DNA of 49,506 nt from Spirochaetota bacterium (lineage in GTDB: Bacteria; Spirochaetota; UBA4802; UBA5368), in assembly GCA_004297825.1 (NCBI GenBank), contig SCSX01000024.1, positions 1 through 49,506 of the forward strand, read 5' to 3'. A model generated the notes under the pieces. The model saw nothing but the letters and a program-made list of their open reading frames with translations, searched no databases and was not told where the DNA came from. Within the stretch, counting starts at the first letter, position 1. The number at the start of each line of letters is the position of its first letter. The position numbers and the translations under genes are program-made. This document shows, in pieces, positions 42,733-49,506 of this stretch.

Positions 42733-43732
42733 TGATGGTTCCTCCGTTTTTCAGATTGAGCACCGCGGTGCGGATATCCGCGTTCTCGATCTTCATGATC
42801 TCGCCCGCGTCAGCCTTGAGGTGCTTGTATATACCGCGGCTCCCGGTGTCGGGAAATACGGGTTCCGTACAGCCGATGCAGCCCGAGCCGCATCCGGTGC
42901 ACGAATTGACGCCGCCCAGCCATTTGCGCCTGGGGATGTCGCAATTGGAATCCATGCCAAGGCATCCAAGCAGGTAAAGGCAGCCCTTCTCGCCCCACGA
43001 CTTCGCGAAACGGCCGCGTTTGTAGTCGGGAAGGTTTTCGCACTGCTCATGCACGGTTCTCCCGAAGTATTTTTTAGGACGGTTGTATTCGTCCAGGTCG
43101 AGTTTTCCTGTCGTAAGAAAATCCACCAGCGTCCCAATCATCCAGTCCGGATGAGGCGGACAGCCTGGAATGTTCACCACGGTTTTCCCCTTGAAAAGGT
43201 CCTGTGCGCCCTTCGCGCCGGTGGGATTGTCGCCGGTCTCACGTATTTTCGCGCCCGGAATGCCGCCGAATGCCGCGCAGGTTCCGGCGGAGATGATCGC
43301 TTTCGCGTTCTTTCCGAGCTCGCGCACCCATTCGCGCGCACCCACGTATTTGCCGTCGACCTCGCCTATGGTGCAGTATTCGTCGGACTTGGTGGGAATG
43401 GAGCCTTCGACGATCAGGACGAAATCCTTGCGCTGAGTCTTTACCGCGTTCTCAAGCACACTCACCGCGGCATCTCCCGTGCCCCCCACGAGCGTCTGGT
43501 GATAGTTGAGGCTGATGCCCTGGGTAATGACGCTCGCTATGTCGGGATCGATCGCGTTGAGCAGCGAAATCGAGCATCCGGAACAGGCCTGCGCCTGTAG
43601 CCAGATTACGTTGGTTCTCTTCGCGGCCTCCATGAGCGCCTTCTTGCATCCTTCGAGTACCACGCCCGAAACGCCCAGCGCAACGGCGCTTCCTCCCATA
43701 ATCTTTAAGAAATCCCTTCTGTTGAATGACAT
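42725..43732 (-). CDS. [NiFe] hydrogenase small subunit with Tat signal
   Basis: A 335-residue electron-transfer subunit. The Tat signal has SFNRRDFLKIMGG near the start, so the folded heterodimer is exported. Iron-sulfur ligands: the proximal cluster uses C50 and C53 (ACSGCS), the Cys in AGTCAAFGG and the Cys in IPGCPPHPDW. The distal set uses the His and Cys of VHEQC and cysteines in EKGCLYLLGC. The medial set lies in SCTGCGSGCIGCTEP. The C-terminus lacks the hydrophobic anchor of membrane-bound HyaA types. The end of the signal reads VVLEGC (C29), which resembles a lipobox, so lipid anchoring is possible. The ribosome-binding site is GAGGAGG. Confidence 0.95.
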   Translation of the reverse strand: MSFNRRDFLKIMGGSAVALGVSGVVLEGCKKALMEAAKRTNVIWLQAQACSGCSISLLNAIDPDIASVITQGISLNYHQTLVGGTGDAAVSVLENAVKTQRKDFVLIVEGSIPTKSDEYCTIGEVDGKYVGAREWVRELGKNAKAIISAGTCAAFGGIPGAKIRETGDNPTGAKGAQDLFKGKTVVNIPGCPPHPDWMIGTLVDFLTTGKLDLDEYNRPKKYFGRTVHEQCENLPDYKRGRFAKSWGEKGCLYLLGCLGMDSNCDIPRRKWLGGVNSCTGCGSGCIGCTEPVFPDTGSRGIYKHLKADAGEIMKIENADIRTAVLNLKNGGTING

Positions 43733-43750
43733 TAAAAACCTCCTCGCATG

Positions 43751-44206
43751 TTATTGCCGCGCCGCTTCCAGGATCACGTCTATGGCCCGGGGGACGGATT
43801 CAAGGACGGACGCGCTTATGGATATGTCAAATGTTGCGACATCCTCGGGGACTACCCCCACGATCTCGACCTCCGGATCGCAGCCCGAGAGACTCAGGTG
43901 ACGCAGTATCTCGGCGATTCCCACCTCGTGCAGGGACATCCGTGCGGGATCGAAACGTGCATGATCGGCGGGAAAGCGATAGATGCTGCCGGGATCATCT
44001 TCCGCCTTGAGCGCATCGACGATAATGATCCTGTCGTATCCCTGCATATAGGGAACGAGATCGAAGCCGGCCGTTCCCCCGTCGAGAACGTCGACGTTTC
44101 GGGGCAGCGCCACGCCCGTTTCGATGATCCGGTTTACGATATACACGCCGATACCGTCATCGCTCATGAGGGTGTTGCCGATCCCGAGTATGAGTACCGT
44201 CTTCAT
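43751..44206 (-). CDS. Hydrogenase maturation protease (HyaD/HupD family)
   Basis: A 151-residue endopeptidase that removes the C-terminal extension of the hydrogenase large subunit after nickel insertion. The family start ILGIGNTLMSDDGIGVYIV contains the first metal-binding acid. VDVLDGGTAGFDLVPYMQGYDRIIIVDAL holds the second, and the His in SLHEVGIAEIL is the third ligand. The start at 44206 overlaps the cytochrome stop by one base (TAATG) with AGGA upstream; the longer frame to 44254 is an overlap artefact. It precedes both structural genes. Confidence 0.92.
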   Translation of the reverse strand: MKTVLILGIGNTLMSDDGIGVYIVNRIIETGVALPRNVDVLDGGTAGFDLVPYMQGYDRIIIVDALKAEDDPGSIYRFPADHARFDPARMSLHEVGIAEILRHLSLSGCDPEVEIVGVVPEDVATFDISISASVLESVPRAIDVILEAARQ

Positions 44207-44646
44207 TACTTTTCCTGGTGCGGCCCCGGCTCTGCCTTGTGGCAGTCCTGGCACATGGTGGGGGCTTTGCTCGATTTGTCCTTCATGTGACAGCCGATGC
44301 AGAAGTCATGCATGGTGGTATCGCCGCTTTTCCCCTTGTGGCAAACCGCGCACTGTTTGATGCGGTCATCATTGTTCACCTTGTGGTGGCAGAGTTTGCA
44401 CTCTATTCTCTTCGCCTCATGCTTCGAATGTGAAAACAGGACCGACGAAACATAATTGTTGGTCCGCTTCACCCCCGCCTTGAGGTCCGCCTCGGTGATA
44501 AATTTGTTGATATCGGTAATGGTGACGACGTCGGTGGGACTGGGATTGATCGCTTCGATAGGGCCGCTGCATGCGCTAAAAGCGAGGGCGCAGGCGGCCA
44601 GAATCACCGGCACGAAAAATCTGGATCGGCCTGATAAATAGTTCAC
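44206..44646 (-). CDS. Tetrahaem cytochrome c (class III type) lipoprotein
   Basis: A 146-residue periplasmic protein with four CxxCH haem-attachment motifs (CKLCH, CAVCH, CIGCH, CQDCH) and additional His residues (FSHSKHE, KCHHKV region, TTMHDFC) for bis-His ligation, as in cytochrome c3. The signal peptide ends in AFSAC, a lipobox, so membrane anchoring is expected. As first gene of the operon it is the likely electron acceptor of the hydrogenase. Start choice: AAGGAGG ends at the ATG at 44652, leaving no spacing, but lies seven bases before GTG 44646. GTG 44646 is therefore preferred. Confidence 0.92.
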   Translation of the reverse strand: MNYLSGRSRFFVPVILAACALAFSACSGPIEAINPSPTDVVTITDINKFITEADLKAGVKRTNNYVSSVLFSHSKHEAKRIECKLCHHKVNNDDRIKQCAVCHKGKSGDTTMHDFCIGCHMKDKSSKAPTMCQDCHKAEPGPHQEK

Positions 44647-45012
44647 GCACATACCTCCTTGATGGAATGAAATGAGTCAGAAAAATACGTCAGTTCCGGG
44701 GATTGATGAATAAGTTAATAATAATGTTCCCGGACCAAAATTTCAACGTTGATCAAGGTGGCGGAAGGAGATTTGCATGCAGATTTCACCGCACGCGGGT
44801 GCTGTTGTAGCACTGGTGACGCGCGATGTCTTGACCCCTTTCCAAACCACGGGAGGCAGGATAGTTTCCCATCCGGCCTTTCGCCCCTGAATTCATGATT
44901 AAGGGAACCGAAGAATAAAGGGGTCGAGGTACTTACCGATGCTGGCAACCGTGTTAAATTTTGTCAAATATTATTTGAACATATCAGAAATGAGTGTTTA
45001 CTTGAAAAATCC

Positions 45013-45047
45013 CGGTGCAGCGGCTCCCGTTCCGGGAACGCGCACCG
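45013..45047. repeat. Long imperfect hairpin upstream of hypF
   Basis: CGGTGC pairs with GCACCG (outer), GCG with CGC, and TCCCG with CGGGA around a TTC loop, about 14 base pairs with small bulges. No T run follows, so it is not a terminator. It lies upstream of the predicted hypF transcription start, so it would act as DNA (protein site) rather than as leader RNA if that start is right. Confidence 0.5.
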
Positions 45048-45103
45048 TACGGGAGAGGGGCAAATTTATCGGTGCATTCCGCGCTCATGAACAGCCAAAT
45101 TTT

Positions 45104-45118
45104 TGGTTTTTATGTTGC
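45104..45118 (+). promoter_or_regulatory. Candidate sigma-54 (-24/-12) promoter of hypF
   Basis: TTGGTTTTTATGTTGCC contains GG at 45105-45106 and GC at 45117-45118 with exactly 10 bases between, the invariant spacing of RpoN promoters. The TGG and TTGC cores match; the CAC after TGG does not. The predicted start near 45130 fits the ATG at 45156. Confidence 0.35.
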
Positions 45119-45155
45119 CCTCCGCTAGTCTTGTCTCACAATTCGATTGGAGTAT

Positions 45156-47423
45156 ATGATCCGAAAAGAGCTTACCATAACGGGCATTGTGCAGGGGGTC
45201 GGATTCAGGCCGTTTATCTACCGGCTTGCGCACGAACATGGAATACAAGGGAGCGTGCGCAATGACACACGCGGTGTGGTCATCGCTGCGGAGGGTGAAC
45301 CGGGGGATATAGAAGCTTTTATTAAGGATATTCGCGAACAGGCGCCTCCCCTCTCGTTTATAGAAACGATATCGATTTCAGACGCCGCGCCGCGCGGGGC
45401 CGGCGGTTTTTTAATTGAAGCAAGCACGGCAGCCACGGAGCGTTCAGCCTTTATCGCGCCCGACACCATGGTCTGCGCCGACTGTATGCGGGAATTTTCC
45501 GACCCCCATGACCGCAGGCATCACTATCCCTTCATCACCTGTACCAACTGCGGTCCCCGTTTCAGTATTATCGCCGATATACCCTACGATCGGGGAAACA
45601 CCTCGATGTCCCCGTTTACCATGTGCGCGGAATGCGCGAAGGAATACGCGGACCCGGCCGACCGGAGATTCCACACCCAGCCTGACGCGTGCCCCCGCTG
45701 CGGTCCTTCGCTCAAACTGATGAACCGAAAAGGGGAAGTTCTTGCCGCGGATACGGAATCGGTCGCCCGGGAGACGCTCGCGGCGCTGGAACATGGGGCG
45801 ATCGTCGCGATCAAGGGCGTGGGCGGATACCTTCTCGCGTGCGATGCCGGGAACGATGACGCGGTGGGCCTGCTGCGCGCGCGAAAAGGCAGGCCCTTCA
45901 AGCCGTTCGCGCTCATGGCGGGCAGCATCGATTCTATTGAGTCATTTTTATACGTCTCTCCCGCGGAGCGCGCGCTTCTCCTTTCGAAGGAAAGGCCCAT
46001 AGTCGTGCTCAAGACGAGGGAGCCCCGCGTGAGTGGCCTGGTCGCGCCGGGGTTGAGCGATATCGGGATCATGCTTCCGTATGCGCCCTTCCAGCACCTG
46101 CTTTTTGAGTACAATCCGGGCATGGTTCTCGTAATGACGAGCGGCAATGTCAGCGACGAACCGATCGTGTTCAGGGAAGACGATGCGCGGGAAAGGCTTG
46201 GACACATAGCTGACCTGTTTGTCAGCTATAATCGCGATATCGTCGAATTCAGCGACGACAGCGTGCTGTTCGTCCAGGACGAAATCCCGTATTTCATCAG
46301 GCGGTCGCGCGGCTACGTGCCGGTACCGTTCAGGGCGGCGGAATCGAAAAAGAGCATGCTCGCGACCGGCGGGGATTTGAAGAACAGCTTCGCGATCGCG
46401 CGGGGCGGCGTTGTCGTACTTTCGCAATTCGTGGGGGACCTGGCGACGCTCGCGGGCAACGAACTGTACCGCTCGACGATAGCCCACCTGAGCCGCGTAT
46501 ACGCGTTCTCCCCGGACGTGGTGGTATCGGACCTCCACCCCGGTTATTTTACGTCGCAGTTCGCGGATTCGCTGGAAGAAAAAGGGATTCCCCGGCTGAA
46601 AACACAGCACCATCACGCGCATATTGCTTCCGTCCTCGAGGATTCGGGGTCCGATACACCGGTTATCGGAATCGCGTTCGACGGCACGGGATACGGTACC
46701 GACGGCAGGCTCTGGGGAAGCGAATTCATGATCGCCGACAAAGGCACGTTCACGCGCATGGCGCATTTTTCGTATTTTCCGCTGCCGGGCGGAGAATCCG
46801 CGATACGGGACGTGTGGAAGATCGGCGTCGCCCTCGAATACGGGGCGCGGGGAAGGGAATGGACCCTCGGGAAACGCGGCGCGCGTGCGGAAATGGTGAT
46901 CGAGATCATCGACAAAAATATAAACTCACCGCTGGCGTGCAGCATCGGGAGGCTTTTTGACGGCATGGCGTCGATGCTCGGGATAGCGGACCGGATAAGC
47001 ACGGAGGCGGAGGCGGCCCAGCTCATCGAAGAAGCGGCGCTTCGCGGATCGAGGTCCGGAGGCGATGACGGTTACACGGTTCCCATCGCCGAGGGGGAGG
47101 TCATGGAGCTCTCCACGGATGAACTCGTGCGATATTGCGCTACACTTCTGGGACGGGGGATGCATGTCGACGAGATCGCGTACAGGTTTCATGCCGCGAT
47201 AGTGCGCTCCTCCCTTGCCATCGCCGGGCGGCTTCGCGAGAGGACGGGAATATCGACGGCCGCGCTTTCGGGGGGCGCGTTCCAGAACAGGCTCCTCCTC
47301 GGGATGACGATGCGGGGGCTTCGAAAAAATAAATTTGACATTCTCGTCCCGCGAAAAATACCCTTCAACGACGGTTGCCTGGCACTGGGCCAGATAGCGA
47401 TCGCCAGGGAGTCAATCAGGTGA
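45156..47423 (+). CDS. hypF: Carbamoyltransferase HypF
   Basis: HypF makes the carbamoyl group that becomes cyanide on the hydrogenase iron, using carbamoyl phosphate and ATP to load HypE. The 755-residue protein has four parts. An acylphosphatase-like domain is at about residues 1-90 (VQGVGFRPFIYRLA). Two C2-type zinc fingers follow (CADCMREF...CTNCGPRF and CAECAKEY...CPRCGPSL). A YrdC-like domain is next (VAIKGVGGYLLACDA, KGRPFKPFALM). The C-terminal Kae1-like domain includes QHHHAHIASVL, IAFDGTGYGTDG and ALSGGAFQNRLL. The ATG at 45156 is chosen over TTG 45147 because of the TTGGAG site. It leads hypD and hypE. Confidence 0.97.
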   Translation: MIRKELTITGIVQGVGFRPFIYRLAHEHGIQGSVRNDTRGVVIAAEGEPGDIEAFIKDIREQAPPLSFIETISISDAAPRGAGGFLIEASTAATERSAFIAPDTMVCADCMREFSDPHDRRHHYPFITCTNCGPRFSIIADIPYDRGNTSMSPFTMCAECAKEYADPADRRFHTQPDACPRCGPSLKLMNRKGEVLAADTESVARETLAALEHGAIVAIKGVGGYLLACDAGNDDAVGLLRARKGRPFKPFALMAGSIDSIESFLYVSPAERALLLSKERPIVVLKTREPRVSGLVAPGLSDIGIMLPYAPFQHLLFEYNPGMVLVMTSGNVSDEPIVFREDDARERLGHIADLFVSYNRDIVEFSDDSVLFVQDEIPYFIRRSRGYVPVPFRAAESKKSMLATGGDLKNSFAIARGGVVVLSQFVGDLATLAGNELYRSTIAHLSRVYAFSPDVVVSDLHPGYFTSQFADSLEEKGIPRLKTQHHHAHIASVLEDSGSDTPVIGIAFDGTGYGTDGRLWGSEFMIADKGTFTRMAHFSYFPLPGGESAIRDVWKIGVALEYGARGREWTLGKRGARAEMVIEIIDKNINSPLACSIGRLFDGMASMLGIADRISTEAEAAQLIEEAALRGSRSGGDDGYTVPIAEGEVMELSTDELVRYCATLLGRGMHVDEIAYRFHAAIVRSSLAIAGRLRERTGISTAALSGGAFQNRLLLGMTMRGLRKNKFDILVPRKIPFNDGCLALGQIAIARESIR

Positions 47424-48490
47424 CGCATGTGAAAAGCTTGAAAGAAATGGCCGATAATTTTTCCGCCCGCGTGCTGACGCGCGACGTGCGCATCATGGAG
47501 GTGTGCGGAACCCATACGACGGAATTTTTCCGCACGGGAGTGAAAGATATTTTTCCCGAACGGCTTTATCTGGTCGACGGACCGGGCTGTCCCGTGTGCG
47601 TGACGCAGAACGAATACCTTGACCGCGCCATCGAGATCGGCAAGGTGCACGGGGTGGTGATCGCCACGTTCGGCGACATGATCAAGGTCCCGTCTTCATA
47701 CAGCTCCCTTGGCAGGGAAAAGGCCGAGGGGATGAGGGTCGAAGTGGTGTACTCGCCCGTCGACGCGGTCGATATCGCGGCGGAGAATCCCGGGATCCAG
47801 GTCATGTTTCTAAGTGTGGGCTTCGAGACCACGGCGCCCGCCGAGGCGATTGCCGTACAAAATGCGAAAGAGCGCGGTGTCGCCAATTTTTCGATATTGT
47901 GCGGGAACAAGGTTACGGTCCCCGCGGTGCGCGCGCTCCTGGACGCGAAGGAAGTGAATATCGACGGATTCATCCTTCCCGGGCACGTGAGCGCGATCAT
48001 CGGCGTAAACGCCTGGCGTTTCATCGCCGATGAATATGGGAAGCCCTGCGTGGTCGTGGGATTCGAGAACCACGACCTCGTGAAGGGAACCCAGATGCTT
48101 CTCGACCTCATCGAGTCGGGAGAGCCGGCGATATTGAACGAATATACCAGGGTGGTGCGCGACCAGGGAAACCTCAAGGCGCAGGAAATCATGCGTGACG
48201 TATTCCGCGTCGTGGATACGGAATGGCGCGGGATCGGGACCATACCCGGCAGCGGGCTTGTGTTAAAAGACGAGTTCGCGGAATTCGACGCCCTTAAAAA
48301 GTTCCCGGTCACGCCCCCGCCGCCCAGGGAACATCCGGGCTGCCGCTGCGGGGACCTGCTGCGCGGGCTCATCATCCCCACGGACTGCCCGCTCTTTGGA
48401 AAGGCATGCACGCCCGAGCGGGCCGTGGGTCCCTGCATGGTTTCCACCGAGGGGCCCTGTTCCGCGTATTACAAGTACGGGAGAAAATGA
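47420..48490 (+). CDS. hypD: Hydrogenase formation protein HypD
   Basis: HypD is the scaffold on which Fe(CN)2CO is assembled with HypC. The 356-residue protein shows MEVCGTHTTEFFRTG, VDGPGCPVCVT (redox-active Cys pair), GFETTAPAEA and LPGHVSAIIG. The 4Fe-4S ligand region is at the C-terminus, with cysteines in PGCRCGDLL, TDCPLFGKACTP and VGPCMVSTEGPC. The start is GTG 47420, overlapping the hypF stop (GTGA) with AGGGAG upstream; the frame opens earlier inside hypF. It overlaps hypE by four bases. Its partner hypC is not in the window. Confidence 0.96.
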   Translation: MTHVKSLKEMADNFSARVLTRDVRIMEVCGTHTTEFFRTGVKDIFPERLYLVDGPGCPVCVTQNEYLDRAIEIGKVHGVVIATFGDMIKVPSSYSSLGREKAEGMRVEVVYSPVDAVDIAAENPGIQVMFLSVGFETTAPAEAIAVQNAKERGVANFSILCGNKVTVPAVRALLDAKEVNIDGFILPGHVSAIIGVNAWRFIADEYGKPCVVVGFENHDLVKGTQMLLDLIESGEPAILNEYTRVVRDQGNLKAQEIMRDVFRVVDTEWRGIGTIPGSGLVLKDEFAEFDALKKFPVTPPPPREHPGCRCGDLLRGLIIPTDCPLFGKACTPERAVGPCMVSTEGPCSAYYKYGRK

Positions 48491-49491
48491 TGGAAGACAA
48501 GATCCTTCCGGGCCACGGGAGCGGCGGGAAGCTCATGAACGAGATGATCGAAACGCTCATCCGCGAGACCCTGGGCCGGGAAAACGTGCAGCTGGACGAC
48601 GCGGCGATACTCAACGTGGGAACCGGCAGGATCGCCTTCACTACGGACAGCTTCACCGTGTCACCGGTGGTGTTTCCCGGGGGCACCATAGGTTCGCTCG
48701 CGGTGAACGGCACCGTGAACGACCTCGCGGTCATGGGCGCACGGCCCCTGTATCTTTCATGCGCCCTTATACTCGAGGAGAGCCTCGAAATCGCGCTGTT
48801 GAAAGATATTCTCGTTTCCATGCGCAAGGCCGCGGATTACGCCGGGGTGAAGATCGTGACCGGCGACACCAAGGTCGTGCAGAAGGGAAAGGGGGATAAA
48901 ATCTTTATAAATACCGCGGGCATTGGTATATTGGACGGGGATGTCGAGCGACGCCCGATCGAGGGCGGAGACGCGGTGATCATAAACGGGTATATCGGCG
49001 ACCATGGCATCGCCGTAATGGCAGAGCGGAACCGGCTGAGTTTCAGCAGGGGGCTGGTATCGGACTGCGCGCCGCTCAATCACCTGATCGGGAGGGTGTC
49101 GCGGGATTTTCCCGGAAGCATCAAGTTCATGCGCGACCCCACGCGGGGCGGGGTTGCGTCGGTTCTCAATGAGGTCGTGAAGGGACGGGAGTTCGGCATC
49201 AAGCTGGTGGAAGGGGCGCTGCCGATTCACGGCGAGGTGCGCGGGGTGAGCGAGATGCTCGGCATCGATCCCCTTTACGCGGCGAATGAAGGGAAGGTAC
49301 TTATGATAGTCGGCCGCGCAGAAGCGGAGAAGATCGTGAAGGTCATGAAGGAAGTTCCCGAGGGTGCGTATTCAAGGATCATCGGCGAGGTCGGGCCGGA
49401 TCACCCGGGCAAGGCATACCTGGAAACCGCCATCGGGGGCCGGCGGATTTTGCCGCTCCTCACCGAGGAGCAGCTTCCCCGCATCTGTTAA
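48487..49491 (+). CDS. hypE: Hydrogenase maturation protein HypE
   Basis: HypE dehydrates the thiocarbamate made by HypF on its C-terminal cysteine to thiocyanate, the cyanide donor. The 334-residue protein is a PurM-like ATPase: LPGHGSGGKLMNEMIE at the start, FTTDSFTVSPVVFPGG, GSLAVNGTVNDLAVMGA, VTGDTKVV and FMRDPTRGGVASVLNE. It ends with the conserved PRIC, where C334 is the carbamoylated residue. The ATG overlaps the hypD stop (ATGA). The open frame upstream of 48487 is a shadow of hypD. Confidence 0.97.
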   Translation: MMEDKILPGHGSGGKLMNEMIETLIRETLGRENVQLDDAAILNVGTGRIAFTTDSFTVSPVVFPGGTIGSLAVNGTVNDLAVMGARPLYLSCALILEESLEIALLKDILVSMRKAADYAGVKIVTGDTKVVQKGKGDKIFINTAGIGILDGDVERRPIEGGDAVIINGYIGDHGIAVMAERNRLSFSRGLVSDCAPLNHLIGRVSRDFPGSIKFMRDPTRGGVASVLNEVVKGREFGIKLVEGALPIHGEVRGVSEMLGIDPLYAANEGKVLMIVGRAEAEKIVKVMKEVPEGAYSRIIGEVGPDHPGKAYLETAIGGRRILPLLTEEQLPRIC

Positions 49492-49493
49492 CC

Positions 49494-49506
49494 AAGGAGA
49501 GTCATA
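49494..49506 (+). promoter_or_regulatory. Ribosome-binding site of a further gene at the window edge
   Basis: AAGGAGA (49494-49500) follows the hypE stop, and the window ends in CATA, so an ATG could begin at 49506 with normal spacing. The operon therefore probably continues, possibly with another maturation gene. Confidence 0.55.

Larger units (their letters stand above)
44647..45155. promoter_or_regulatory. 509-base divergent regulatory region of hydrogenase and hyp operons
   Basis: No credible gene lies here. Visible elements are the perfect inverted repeat TCAAATATTATTTGA (44964-44978), a long imperfect hairpin (45013-45047), and a sigma-54-like -24/-12 pair (45104-45118) upstream of hypF. 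The rest shows nothing recognisable. The length and density of dyads suggest control by an activator binding upstream. Confidence 0.5.

Noticed and set aside
44715-44948. 77-codon minus-strand open frame in the hydrogenase/hyp intergenic region
   Set aside because: No ribosome-binding site, unusual composition and overlap with regulatory-looking sequence.

Overview
The window is GC-rich, densely coded chromosomal DNA from a Gram-negative (diderm), probably anaerobic bacterium. The diderm call rests on many lipoprotein-type signal peptides, an OmpA-type outer-membrane anchor domain, an NlpD-like LysM/LytM protein and a GDP-mannose sugar gene. The anaerobic call rests on a Tat-exported [NiFe] hydrogenase with a tetrahaem cytochrome. 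The mixture (SAM-I riboswitch on metX-metW, cytidylate-kinase-like protein, c3-type cytochrome, large TPR/DUF3857 proteins) would fit an uncultivated spirochaete or a Desulfobacterota-like lineage. I cannot fix the taxon from sequence alone. No phage, CRISPR array or complete insertion sequence is visible.

Layout. 1-4776: 3' part of a mannose-1-phosphate guanylyltransferase gene, a CxxCC metal-binding protein gene, a J-domain gene overlapping an L-2-hydroxyglutarate oxidase gene, and an isolated hisD. 5126-8907: a KaiC-like/XRE/cupin fusion, a TPR protein, tRNA-Val(CAC) with its promoter, and an EAL phosphodiesterase. 8914-20928: an envelope block with a CsgG-like/von Willebrand A protein, a TPR lipoprotein, two tandem ~1200-residue TPR/DUF3857/transglutaminase-like proteins (the first with an intact catalytic triad, the second without), a small membrane protein, a LysM/degenerate-M23 protein and a small lipoprotein. 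21150-26000: a GH42 beta-galactosidase gene followed by a covalent-FMN lipoprotein gene, a cytidylate-kinase-like gene, a 138-bp palindromic MITE-like element, and a radical SAM gene. 26081-30853: lysS-dedA, a TetR regulator and a large protein of unknown function. 30931-35827: promoter, SAM-I riboswitch, intrinsic terminator, then metX-metW-uvrB-nadC with overlapping ends. 35828-41118: 3-hydroxyacyl-CoA dehydrogenase, D-2-hydroxyacid dehydrogenase, amidohydrolase, a PD40/OmpA protein and a methyltransferase, closed by a bidirectional terminator. 41167-49506: a hydrogenase operon (cytochrome, maturation protease, small subunit, large subunit) on the minus strand and, divergently, hypF-hypD-hypE on the plus strand, with a ribosome-binding site at the right edge for a further gene.

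How the genes work together. The hydrogenase block is self-consistent. HypF and HypE make the cyanide ligand, HypD assembles Fe(CN)2CO, the protease trims the large subunit, Tat exports the heterodimer, and the tetrahaem lipoprotein is the natural periplasmic electron acceptor. hypA, hypB and hypC are not in the window. The metX operon places methionine synthesis, and by read-through uvrB and nadC, under a SAM-sensing leader. The envelope block looks like a surface or periplasmic assembly whose function cannot be named from sequence.

Most notable items: the KaiC-like/XRE/cupin fusion with an apparently lost P-loop, the active/inactive transglutaminase pair, the 138-bp palindromic element with IS66-like GTAA ends, and the possible Tat-lipoprotein hydrogenase small subunit.
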